Assembly: GCA_910588795.1 (NCBI GenBank)
Contig: CAJURI010000013.1
Coordinates: 1 to 47,261, forward strand
Length of the DNA stretch: 47,261 bases
Direction of reading: 5' to 3'
Source of the DNA: an uncultured Duncaniella sp.
GTDB lineage: Bacteria; Bacteroidota; Bacteroidia; Bacteroidales; Muribaculaceae
The position numbers and the translations under genes are program-made. This document shows, piece by piece, positions 8,753 to 14,528 of this stretch. Within the stretch, counting starts at the first letter, position 1, and each line of letters begins with the position of its first letter. The notes under the pieces were generated by a model. It saw nothing but the letters and a program-made list of their open reading frames with translations, did no database searches and was not told where the DNA came from.

Positions 8753-9655
8753 ATGTCAGTCTCGATAATACGTCATGTCACATGGGTTGGCTTCTGGGTC
8801 AATGCCGTGCTGATGGTCATAAAGATAGCCATAGGTCATTACGGTCACAGCGACGCGCTTGTGGCCGACGGTGTGCATTCGCTAAGCGATTTCGCGACTG
8901 ACCTTATAGTGCTTTCCTTTGTCGGCATAGCCTACAAAGGGGCGGATTCAGAACATCCGTACGGGCATGGCAAATTCGAGACTTTCGCATCTCTGCTTAT
9001 CGCTGTGATACTCGTTATTGTGGCCGTGGGTCTTGGGTGGTCAGGTGTCCGTGCAATCATTAGTTCTCTTCAGGGGAATCCGCTTCCACGACCTGACATA
9101 TGGACCATCGTTGTGGCGTTGATAGCGATTTTGTCGAAAGAGTGGCTCTACCGGTACACCATAGCCACCGGAAAACGGATAGACTCGTCGTCACTTATAG
9201 CCAACGCATGGCACCACAGGAGCGATGCCATCTCGTCAGTGGCCACACTCATAGGTGTTTCGGCAGGATATTTTCTCGGCGAAGGATGGCGCATAGCCGA
9301 TCCGGTCGTGTCGATAATCATTGCTTTTTTCATAGCCGGATCTGCAATCGAGATAGGCAGGCCGTCGGTCGACGAACTTTTGGAGCGTTCGCTCCCTAAA
9401 GATAAGATACGGGAGATCGAGGAAGCTGTCGCTGCAGTGCCGGGAGTCAAGGATTATCACCGGCTCCGGACACGCCGAAACGGACATTCTTATCTCGCAG
9501 AGCTGCACATAAAGGTTGATCCGAATATTACCGTCACGCAGGGGCATGCGATTTCTACATTGGTTGAGACATCGTTACGCAGCCTGCTGGGTGAGGACTC
9601 CATAATCACGGTTCATGTGGAGCCTTACAGAAATAGTGGAGCATTACAGGAATAA
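8753..9655 (+). CDS. Cation diffusion facilitator (CDF) family transporter
   Basis: This 300-residue inner-membrane antiporter exports divalent cations (Zn, Fe, Co or Mn) in exchange for protons. There are six hydrophobic segments in the first 200 residues. The paired metal-site motifs of the family are present: ADGVHSLSDFATD in TM2 and NAWHHRSDAISS in TM5. A cytoplasmic ferredoxin-like C-terminal domain (about 210-295) contains the conserved LHIKVDP and ITVHVEP strands. It has its own leader after the upstream terminator. Its last 120 bp matter for the region downstream: a diverged copy of codons in this 3' end lies at 14036-14096, beyond the toxin-antitoxin genes. Confidence 0.93.
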   Translation: MSVSIIRHVTWVGFWVNAVLMVIKIAIGHYGHSDALVADGVHSLSDFATDLIVLSFVGIAYKGADSEHPYGHGKFETFASLLIAVILVIVAVGLGWSGVRAIISSLQGNPLPRPDIWTIVVALIAILSKEWLYRYTIATGKRIDSSSLIANAWHHRSDAISSVATLIGVSAGYFLGEGWRIADPVVSIIIAFFIAGSAIEIGRPSVDELLERSLPKDKIREIEEAVAAVPGVKDYHRLRTRRNGHSYLAELHIKVDPNITVTQGHAISTLVETSLRSLLGEDSIITVHVEPYRNSGALQE

Positions 9656-9752
9656 ATGATTCCGTGAATGGGGGACTTACAGCTATAAATGATTCCGTAA
9701 ATAGGGCATACATTTTCCCGCCATCCCTAACGGGAATAGTTAGCAAGATCAC

Positions 9753-9777
9753 CGACGGAGAGGAATGGCATGGCGTG
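9753..9777 (+). repeat. Single 25-bp tandem unit leading into hairpin 1
   Basis: One unit beginning CGACGGAGAGGAATGG precedes the hairpin unit that starts at 9778 with CGGCGGAGGGGG. This is the minimal form of the tandem-unit-then-hairpin layout seen at larger size at 10169, 12791 and 22024. Confidence 0.65.
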
Positions 9778-9781
9778 CGGC

Positions 9782-9805
9782 GGAGGGGGCACGCCCCCTC
9801 CCTAC
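9782..9805 (-). repeat. GTAG-footed GC hairpin, copy 1
   Basis: A 9-bp stem (GGAGGGGGC against GCCCCCTCC) with a tiny AC loop is followed by CTAC at 9802-9805. Read on the minus strand this is GTAG then the hairpin, the layout of REP elements. It lies about 130 bp after the CDF stop. Confidence 0.85.
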
Positions 9806-9812
9806 AACCACA

Positions 9813-9980
9813 ACAATTATTGATGTAACTTTCGCGAATTCCCCTGCGAACAATTTTGGTGTGTCTGTTACGAATCCCCCCTCACGAACAATTATTGATG
9901 TGACTGTCGCGTTTCCCTCCTGCGAACAATCTCCGCTTACCATTGATGGCATTACTGTCGCGAATTCCCCTGCGAACAAT
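9813..9980 (+). repeat. Degenerate 40-60 bp repeats between hairpins 1 and 2
   Basis: A unit of the form ATTGATGT-ACTGTCGCG, then AATTCCCCTGCGAACAAT, occurs at about 9817-9854, 9888-9931 and 9941-9980. A shortened unit lies between the first two. Inverted copies lie at about 10050-10115 and 14224-14310. Apparent open reading frames across it are repetitive and not credible genes. Confidence 0.75.
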
Positions 9981-9997
9981 GTGCGTTTGTTATGTAT

Positions 9998-10021
9998 GTA
10001 GGGAGGGGGCGTGCCCCCTCC
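9998..10021 (+). repeat. GTAG-footed GC hairpin, copy 2
   Basis: GTAG at 9998-10001 is followed by GGAGGGGGC, loop GT and GCCCCCTCC. It is in the opposite orientation to copy 1, so the two form an inverted pair with their GTAG feet facing inward across a 192-bp spacer. The remainder of this gene-free stretch (10022-10168) holds only inverted pieces of the degenerate repeat. Confidence 0.85.
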
Positions 10022-10168
10022 GCGGCGAGCACCACCATTTCCCAAATAATTGTTCGCGAGGGGGACGCGACAGTCATGTCATCAATGGTAAACGGAGATT
10101 GTTTGAGGGAGAGGTGCGCAATGGTCATAACTATTAAGGTATGAAGCATGGGGGAAGAGGGTTATTCG

Positions 10169-10297
10169 CGGCTGAGGAGAAATGGGGTGGCGTGCGGCGG
10201 AGGGGAAATGCATGGCGCGTGGCGGAGGGGAAATGGGGTTGCTCGCGGCGGAGGGGAATGGTGAGGCGCGTGGCGGAGGAGAAATGGGTTGCGCGCG
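10169..10297 (+). repeat. Tandem array of five 25-27 bp units ending in a hairpin
   Basis: Five imperfect units start at 10169, 10195, 10220, 10246 and 10271. Each begins with a core like CGGCGGAGGGGAAATGG and ends in GCGCG-type sequence. A sixth unit starting at 10298 turns into hairpin copy 3, so the unit core is also the left arm of the hairpin. Reading frames through the array are short and repetitive and are not called as genes. Confidence 0.85.
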
Positions 10298-10301
10298 CGG
10301 C

Positions 10302-10325
10302 GGAGGGGGCACGCCCCCTCCCTAC
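10302..10325 (-). repeat. GTAG-footed GC hairpin, copy 3
   Basis: The stem is identical to copy 1, with CTAC at 10322-10325. It closes the five-unit tandem array and lies about 60 bp beyond the 3' end of the minus-strand gene that stops at 10388. Confidence 0.85.
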
Positions 10326-10387
10326 CCATACATATTATGTGACAGTCATATTAGAGATGTTGAATTTTTTTGCTGTGTATCAATATG

Positions 10388-11170
10388 TCAATGGGCTCTT
10401 GCCGTGCGGTTCAGTTTTGGGCTGCGGAGCACGGCGTACCGCCAGACGTGGTGGGGTGGAGGGTAGTATATTTCTGCCAGGATTGCCGATATCATTTCTG
10501 CAAGAGTTATATCAGGCATTGACGGAAGAGCTACGACCATAGGGAGGTGCTGCTGACGCTTCACAGCGGATTTTGACCGGAATGGAATTAGGCGTGTTAT
10601 GGCTGCCGGTATTGAAGTGTGTCGGTATGTGTTGCATATCGGGGCTGCTGACATCGCCGCTGAGGCGTGGATGATGATGAAACCTCTTGGGTTATGGGTG
10701 GGGAGTATGGAGGACATGAGTCGACGCCACCTGCCAGTGCGGTAATGGAAGGGGGATGATGTGCAGTAACGCTCGACATTGAGAAGCAGTGTGCAATAAG
10801 GGGAGGTGCCACGGACCGCGTCGACGCTACGGTGGGTGATAAGCCGGATATTAGACGGCAACATCCTTGCCGGCGGGTATCTGTGACGGTCTTTGCCCGG
10901 GATGAAGAGTGTGCCTCGGGCATCAGGAAGACCATGGAGACGGTATTCCTGATAGCGGAGAAGTATCCAGGTGGAATCTATGCCGGGTGGGTCGAGAATG
11001 AATACGGGGGATGAATCACGGTTGACGCGGGCTTTTTCGAGCGGGGATATGACGGAAATCTCGACAGGTGTGAGAGGTCTGCCGAGATAACGGGAGAAAT
11101 GGATATGCCATGGGGTCTCAACGGGCATACGCATGCGCTGTGGCTGAAGAATGGTAATTTGTTTCGCCAT
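10388..11170 (-). CDS. Unrecognised hypothetical protein
   Basis: This 260-residue reading is basic, rich in Pro, Arg and His, and has no signal peptide or membrane segment. Its first 110 residues look most protein-like: PWHIHFSRYLGRPLTPVE near 20-37, then FILDPPGIDSTW and RYQEYRLHGLPDARGTLF. Third codon positions there are mostly C or T, as expected for a real gene in this GC-rich background. The second half is less convincing and could include a frameshift. A TACCTTTG promoter box lies only 8 nt before the start codon. It is transcribed away from the HipB/HipA pair, sits within the repeat-rich island, and ends next to a GC hairpin. I know of no function. Confidence 0.5.
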   Translation of the reverse strand: MAKQITILQPQRMRMPVETPWHIHFSRYLGRPLTPVEISVISPLEKARVNRDSSPVFILDPPGIDSTWILLRYQEYRLHGLPDARGTLFIPGKDRHRYPPARMLPSNIRLITHRSVDAVRGTSPYCTLLLNVERYCTSSPFHYRTGRWRRLMSSILPTHNPRGFIIIHASAAMSAAPICNTYRHTSIPAAITRLIPFRSKSAVKRQQHLPMVVALPSMPDITLAEMISAILAEIYYPPPHHVWRYAVLRSPKLNRTARAH

Positions 11171-11178
11171 ATCACAGG

Positions 11179-11186
11179 CAAAGGTA
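11179..11186 (-). promoter_or_regulatory. -7 box immediately before the hypothetical gene
   Basis: On the minus strand this reads TACCTTTG, a perfect TAnnTTTG box, 8 nt from the ATG at 11170. A start site at the usual distance would give an almost leaderless mRNA. No -33 TTTG is visible. Confidence 0.5.
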
Positions 11187-11229
11187 GCATGGAGGAACGG
11201 AGCACGAGATGTGATAATGACGTAGCGAA

Positions 11230-11261
11230 TTTGCCAATCTCAAAATATTTGACTATATTTG
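11230..11261 (+). promoter_or_regulatory. Promoter of the HipB/HipA-like operon
   Basis: TTTG at 11230-11233 and TATATTTG at 11254-11261 are separated by 20 nt, an excellent Bacteroidetes promoter. It overlaps the TTG that would open a longer reading of the antitoxin gene, which supports ATG 11283 as the true start. AT-rich palindromic sequence just downstream (TATTATAATATTAGTAGTATTA) could be an autoregulatory operator (inference). Confidence 0.8.
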
Positions 11262-11282
11262 TATTATAATATTAGTAGTATT

Positions 11283-11642
11283 ATGGCGAAATACACAAAT
11301 AGTAATAATATATTATCTGTATTAGAGGGCTATACGTTGAATAATGCAGATGATATCGCTCAACAGATTGCGGAGAGCTTCCGAAAGCGGCGAGTGGAGA
11401 AGAATATTACCCGACAACGCATTTCCGAACTGTCGGGAGTCCCTTTGTCTACAGTGGCGCGCTTCGAGCAGAAAGGACGTATCGCATTCGAATCGCTTGT
11501 CAGGCTGGCGATGGCTCTTGGGTATGCACAGGATGTCCGCGCTCTGTTTGGCTCATCCAAATTTGACACTATGGAGGAGCTTGATATGATTCGCCGTAAA
11601 AGCGGTGACAAAAGAGCATACACAAAAAATCAGAAGAGATGA
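11283..11642 (+). CDS. HipB-like XRE-family antitoxin / autorepressor
   Basis: From ATG 11283 this is a 119-residue DNA-binding protein. A helix-turn-helix of the XRE type spans about residues 28-83, with RQRISELSGVPLSTVARFE as the turn and recognition helix. A charged C-terminal tail follows. Family knowledge says such proteins bind and neutralise HipA kinases and repress their own operon. The longer reading from TTG 11259 was rejected because that codon lies inside the promoter box. The gene overlaps the HipA-like gene by 4 bp (ATGA), the standard antitoxin-first arrangement. Confidence 0.88.
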   Translation: MAKYTNSNNILSVLEGYTLNNADDIAQQIAESFRKRRVEKNITRQRISELSGVPLSTVARFEQKGRIAFESLVRLAMALGYAQDVRALFGSSKFDTMEELDMIRRKSGDKRAYTKNQKR

Positions 11643-12766
11643 GAAAGGCCGAGAAGCTTAAAGTCAAGTTTCACGAGCAGATGGTCGGCACATTGTCGCT
11701 TACGCCGGATAACCGTCTGAATGTCTTTGAATACGACAAATCATGGCTCGCCAACGGTTTTAGCATATCACCGCTTGAACTGCCGCTAAAGCCCGGCGTA
11801 TTTATTGCCAAGCCTCAGCCGTTTTATGGCAATTTCGGTGTTTTCGAAGACAGTCTGCCTGACGGCTACGGCCGTTATCTTCTTCACAAAGCATTGTTGC
11901 GCAAAGGTATAAAGGATTCTGACCTGTCATCATTAGACCGGCTCGCTATTGTGGGCGATAACGGTATGGGCGCACTCACCTATTCTCCGGCGATCAACCT
12001 TGAGCATGAAGAAACCATAACCGATTTCGACAGACTTCAGGAGATAGCTCTTGAGGTACTGAAAGAACAGCAGGATAATGATGCCGGGCTGCTGCTCTAC
12101 AATAGCGGCAACAGCGGCGGGGCACGCCCCAAAGCAATATTTTCAGATTCCGAAGGACACTGGATCGTCAAGTTCAGACATACTTACGACCGGGCCGACA
12201 TGGGAATTCAAGAATACAGGTACAATGAAATCGCACGGAAATGCGGAATCATTGTGCCCGATTTCCGCCTTGTCAACGGACGTTACTTCGCATCCCGGCG
12301 GTTTGACATTGACACAGACGGGAAACGGCTTCACACCGCAACAGCCGGCGGCTTGTTGTGCATATCGCTTAGAGAACCATTCATGGATTACTCAAATCTC
12401 CTCGCACTCACGGGCTATGTTACACAAAGCCGTGAAGATGTGGAGCAGATGTATCGCCGCATGCTGTTCAATTATCTTACCGACAACAAGGATGATCATT
12501 GCAAGAATTTCAGTTTCTATGTAGTCAGGGATTCTTACACAGGGACCTGGCATTGGCGGCTTGCTCCGGCATACGATCTCACGCTTTGCACCGAAGGTTA
12601 TAACGGAGAACACGCAACATCTGTCAATGGCACAGGCCAACCCGGATTATCCGATTTTATCGCTGTCGGAACAAAAATTAAATTGCCCGAAACAAGATGC
12701 CGCGAGATAATTGAAGAGGTCAGTTCCGGTTGCATTGAATTAATCAGCTACGACATTATGCGATAA
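11639..12766 (+). CDS. HipA-like Ser/Thr kinase toxin
   Basis: This 375-residue protein belongs to the HipA family, whose known members phosphorylate targets such as glutamyl-tRNA synthetase to halt translation. The N-lobe contains SLPDGYGRYLL at 72-82. The Gly-rich loop SGNSGGARPK spans 156-165 and includes serines that may be autophosphorylated. The catalytic loop DDHCKNFSF gives Asp285 and Asn290, and APAYDLT gives the metal-binding Asp312. All key residues are intact. It is shorter than E. coli HipA (about 440), mostly at the C-terminus. It is coupled to the antitoxin by a 4-bp overlap, and a tandem array and hairpin follow its stop. Confidence 0.92.
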   Translation: MRKAEKLKVKFHEQMVGTLSLTPDNRLNVFEYDKSWLANGFSISPLELPLKPGVFIAKPQPFYGNFGVFEDSLPDGYGRYLLHKALLRKGIKDSDLSSLDRLAIVGDNGMGALTYSPAINLEHEETITDFDRLQEIALEVLKEQQDNDAGLLLYNSGNSGGARPKAIFSDSEGHWIVKFRHTYDRADMGIQEYRYNEIARKCGIIVPDFRLVNGRYFASRRFDIDTDGKRLHTATAGGLLCISLREPFMDYSNLLALTGYVTQSREDVEQMYRRMLFNYLTDNKDDHCKNFSFYVVRDSYTGTWHWRLAPAYDLTLCTEGYNGEHATSVNGTGQPGLSDFIAVGTKIKLPETRCREIIEEVSSGCIELISYDIMR

Positions 12767-12790
12767 TGGGTTTAAGAATGGTATGACTCT

Positions 12791-12869
12791 CGGCAGAGGG
12801 AAATGGAGTTGACGCGAGGTGGAAGGGAAATGGAATTGACGCGGGGAGAGGGGGGAATGGTGGTGCTCG
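12791..12869 (+). repeat. Tandem array of three 25-28 bp units ending in a hairpin
   Basis: Units start at 12791, 12817 and 12842, each with a core like CGG-AGAGGGAAATGG. A fourth unit at 12870 becomes hairpin copy 4. The array fills the gap between the convergent HipA-like gene and the broken KilA-N gene. Confidence 0.8.
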
Positions 12870-12873
12870 CGGC

Positions 12874-12897
12874 GGAGGGGGCGTGCCCCCTCCCTAC
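12874..12897 (-). repeat. GTAG-footed GC hairpin, copy 4
   Basis: A perfect stem (GGAGGGGGC, loop GT, GCCCCCTCC) is followed by CTAC at 12894-12897. It lies 24 bp beyond the stop of the convergent KilA-N gene and could act as a bidirectional terminator. Confidence 0.85.
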
Positions 12898-12920
12898 ATT
12901 CGCGACCGTTATAGCCAAAT

Positions 12921-13732
12921 CTATTTCAACAATTTACGGCCGTCACATCCGCTCTCCAAAACACTCATCTGATGAATGGCTATCCGGTTAAGCTTAACAA
13001 GTCTCTCGCTTTGCGTCATTCCCTGTTCGATAAAAACCGCATTGAGGTTCTCCATATTCGACAGGCATATAAGTTCGTTGATTGTGGCGTAATCCCGTAT
13101 GTTGCCTTTAAGGTCGGGGTGAGCCTCGCGCCATTGCTTTGCCGTTGCACCGAACATCGCCACATTCAGCACGTCGGCTTCGTTGGCGTAAATGATGCTT
13201 GCCTGTGCAGGAGTAACCTCCGCAGGGATAAGGTTATGCTTTATGGCGTCAGTGTGTATACGGGGTAGTTGATTTTCGACAGTTCACGCTTTGCCGACCA
13301 ACCCAACAACCGCTGTTCCTCCGTTTTGAGCCGCTGAAATTCCTTGACGATGTAGAGCTCAAACTCAACAGAAATCCAGCTTGCGAACTTCAACGCAATA
13401 TCTTTATGCGCATATGTTCCGCCATAACGGCCTGATTTAGCGATTATACCAACAGCATTTGTCGCTTCCGTCCATTTCTTTGGCGATAGCGTAAATGCAT
13501 TCAGTCCGGCCTGTCGTCTAAACCCCTCGAATTCGGTGGGTTTAAAATTCGGATTGTAAAGCCGTTCCCAAATACCTAAATACTCTATTGTGTTGCGATT
13601 ACGCAACCAATTTGCAATCACGGCGTTAGGCTCATCGCTTTTATGTCGTGCCAAATCGGTCAACGAAATATAATCATCCCCATTGACGGCGATAATTTGT
13701 ATATTTGTATTTTGAACTGTAATCTTTGCCAT
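12921..13732 (-). pseudogene. KilA-N domain protein, broken by a frameshift
   Basis: The 5' part (13732 down to 13241, 163 residues) has the KilA-N DNA-binding domain: DYISLTDLARHK near residue 20, NWLRNRNTIEYLGIWE, and YAHKDIALKFASWISVEFE. It then runs off frame and stops. The 3' part continues in another frame, ending at 12921, with the usual family continuation (NLIPAEVTPAQASIIYANEA, WREAHPDLKGNIRDYATINE, NLNAVFIEQGM). The break falls at about 13260-13270, at a CCCC run on the minus strand, where two extra bases or one missing base would explain it. KilA-N proteins are common on phages and mobile elements. A sequencing error cannot be excluded. Confidence 0.88.
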
Positions 13733-14035
13733 AGATTTATCGTCGGTTTAATGCCGTATGCGAAATTACGAATTTTAGCTGACAAACAGAATATTCCGTT
13801 GAAATTTCGAATCTTATTTTGATTGAATTGATTTTCAGCGACAAAATAATTAAAAATCAATTCCCACATGAATAATTTTAGCAATCTAGGTCATTAAGAA
13901 TCCAATTACTACATGAAATGTTTAACTAAATAAACGCTTCGTGACAACACACAACTTTTCAAAATGGTTATAAATAGTGTAACCGACATTAGTCCAAACG
14001 ATAACGTTTGTAGATAGCGTTGTCCATTCTTGTCT

Positions 14036-14096
14036 GTCACGCAGTGGGATGCGGTTTCAACATTGGTTGAGACGTTGTACCGGGGAGGATTCCATA
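14036..14096 (+). pseudogene. Remnant of a CDF transporter 3' end
   Basis: The stretch translates in one frame to VTQWDAVSTLVETL, against VTQGHAISTLVETS near the C-terminus of the CDF protein at 8753-9655. Several differences are synonymous (ATT/GTT, TCT/TCA, ACA/ACG positions), so the copy probably diverged while coding or from a coding paralogue. No upstream part of the gene is present. Confidence 0.75.
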
Positions 14097-14179
14097 AATG
14101 GTATGTGCATTTTTCCGTCATCCATAACGGGGATAGTTAGCAATGGTCGCTGGCGGAGGGAAATGGTGATGCGCGTGGC

Positions 14180-14203
14180 GGAGTGGGCACGCCCCCTCCC
14201 TAC
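14180..14203 (-). repeat. GTAG-footed GC hairpin, copy 5
   Basis: GGAGTGGGC pairs with GCCCCCTCC with one mismatch (T at 14184), and CTAC follows at 14200-14203. It pairs in inverted orientation with copy 6, as copy 1 does with copy 2. Confidence 0.8.
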
Positions 14204-14223
14204 GATCGCGACAGTTTTGCCAG

Positions 14224-14312
14224 TAATTGTTCGCAGGGGGATGCGCGACAGTAATGTGTGAACGGAGATTGTTCGCGGGGGAATTCGCGAAAGTTACATC
14301 AATAATTATTGC
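14224..14312 (-). repeat. Degenerate 40-60 bp repeats between hairpins 5 and 6
   Basis: Two units of the ATTGTTCGC-GGGG-CGCGA-AGT-A family lie here, inverted relative to those at 9813-9980. The unit at about 14269-14310 is nearly the exact reverse complement of 9813-9855. Confidence 0.75.
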
Positions 14313-14316
14313 GATT

Positions 14317-14340
14317 GTAGGGAGGGGGCGTGCCCCCTCC
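14317..14340 (+). repeat. GTAG-footed GC hairpin, copy 6
   Basis: GTAG at 14317-14320 is followed by a perfect 9-bp stem. With copy 5 it forms an inverted pair around a 113-bp spacer. It lies about 110 bp upstream of the purL promoter. Confidence 0.85.
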
Positions 14341-14450
14341 GCCACGCGCGACAGTCATAAAACGGGGGATTGTAACAGATATACATGCAGGCTGAAGGTG
14401 ACGGCTGACGGACTTAATCAAGTGTTGAGGGATGCTTATGGGGATGAAAA

Positions 14451-14482
14451 TTTGGCAGGGTGGGAGATTTGTTGTAATTTTG
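14451..14482 (+). promoter_or_regulatory. Promoter of purL
   Basis: TTTG at 14451-14454 and TAATTTTG at 14475-14482 are separated by 20 nt, a textbook Bacteroidetes promoter. The leader to ATG 14529 would be about 40 nt. I see no recognisable purine riboswitch in it. Confidence 0.8.
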
Positions 14483-14528
14483 TGTCATTGAACCGATTTA
14501 AACCAATCACAGACATAGCCAGCTACTT

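Larger units (their letters stand above)
9533..9805 (+). repeat. Long direct repeat, copy A (transporter 3' end plus downstream)
   Basis: Two collinear blocks here match the region 14036-14203. Block 1, 9533-9578, lies inside the CDF gene and agrees with 14036-14080 at 34 of the first 38 bases. Block 2, 9690-9805, runs through the gene's downstream sequence into the first GC hairpin and agrees with 14089-14203. The portion 9580-9690, absent from the other copy, holds a short direct repeat (AAATGATTCCGTRAAT at about 9652 and 9685). Confidence 0.8.
14036..14203 (+). repeat. Long direct repeat, copy B
   Basis: This is collinear with 9533-9805 but lacks about 110 bp of it. It includes the transporter remnant, the shared GATAGTTAGCAA segment at about 14132-14143, one tandem unit (14151-14175) and hairpin copy 5. 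Together with copy A it brackets the 4.2-kb segment with the hypothetical gene, the HipB/HipA pair and the KilA-N pseudogene. The rest of the gap before it (13733-14035) is AT-rich and I see no gene in it. Confidence 0.8.

Noticed and set aside
9749..10045. Several open reading frames through the hairpin-rich zone, with repeated peptides like GGGTPPPY and ARPLPT
   Set aside because: They arise from the hairpin and its tandem units read in different frames; the same peptide strings recur at 12.8, 14.2 and 22.1 kb on both strands. They are repeat artefacts, not genes.
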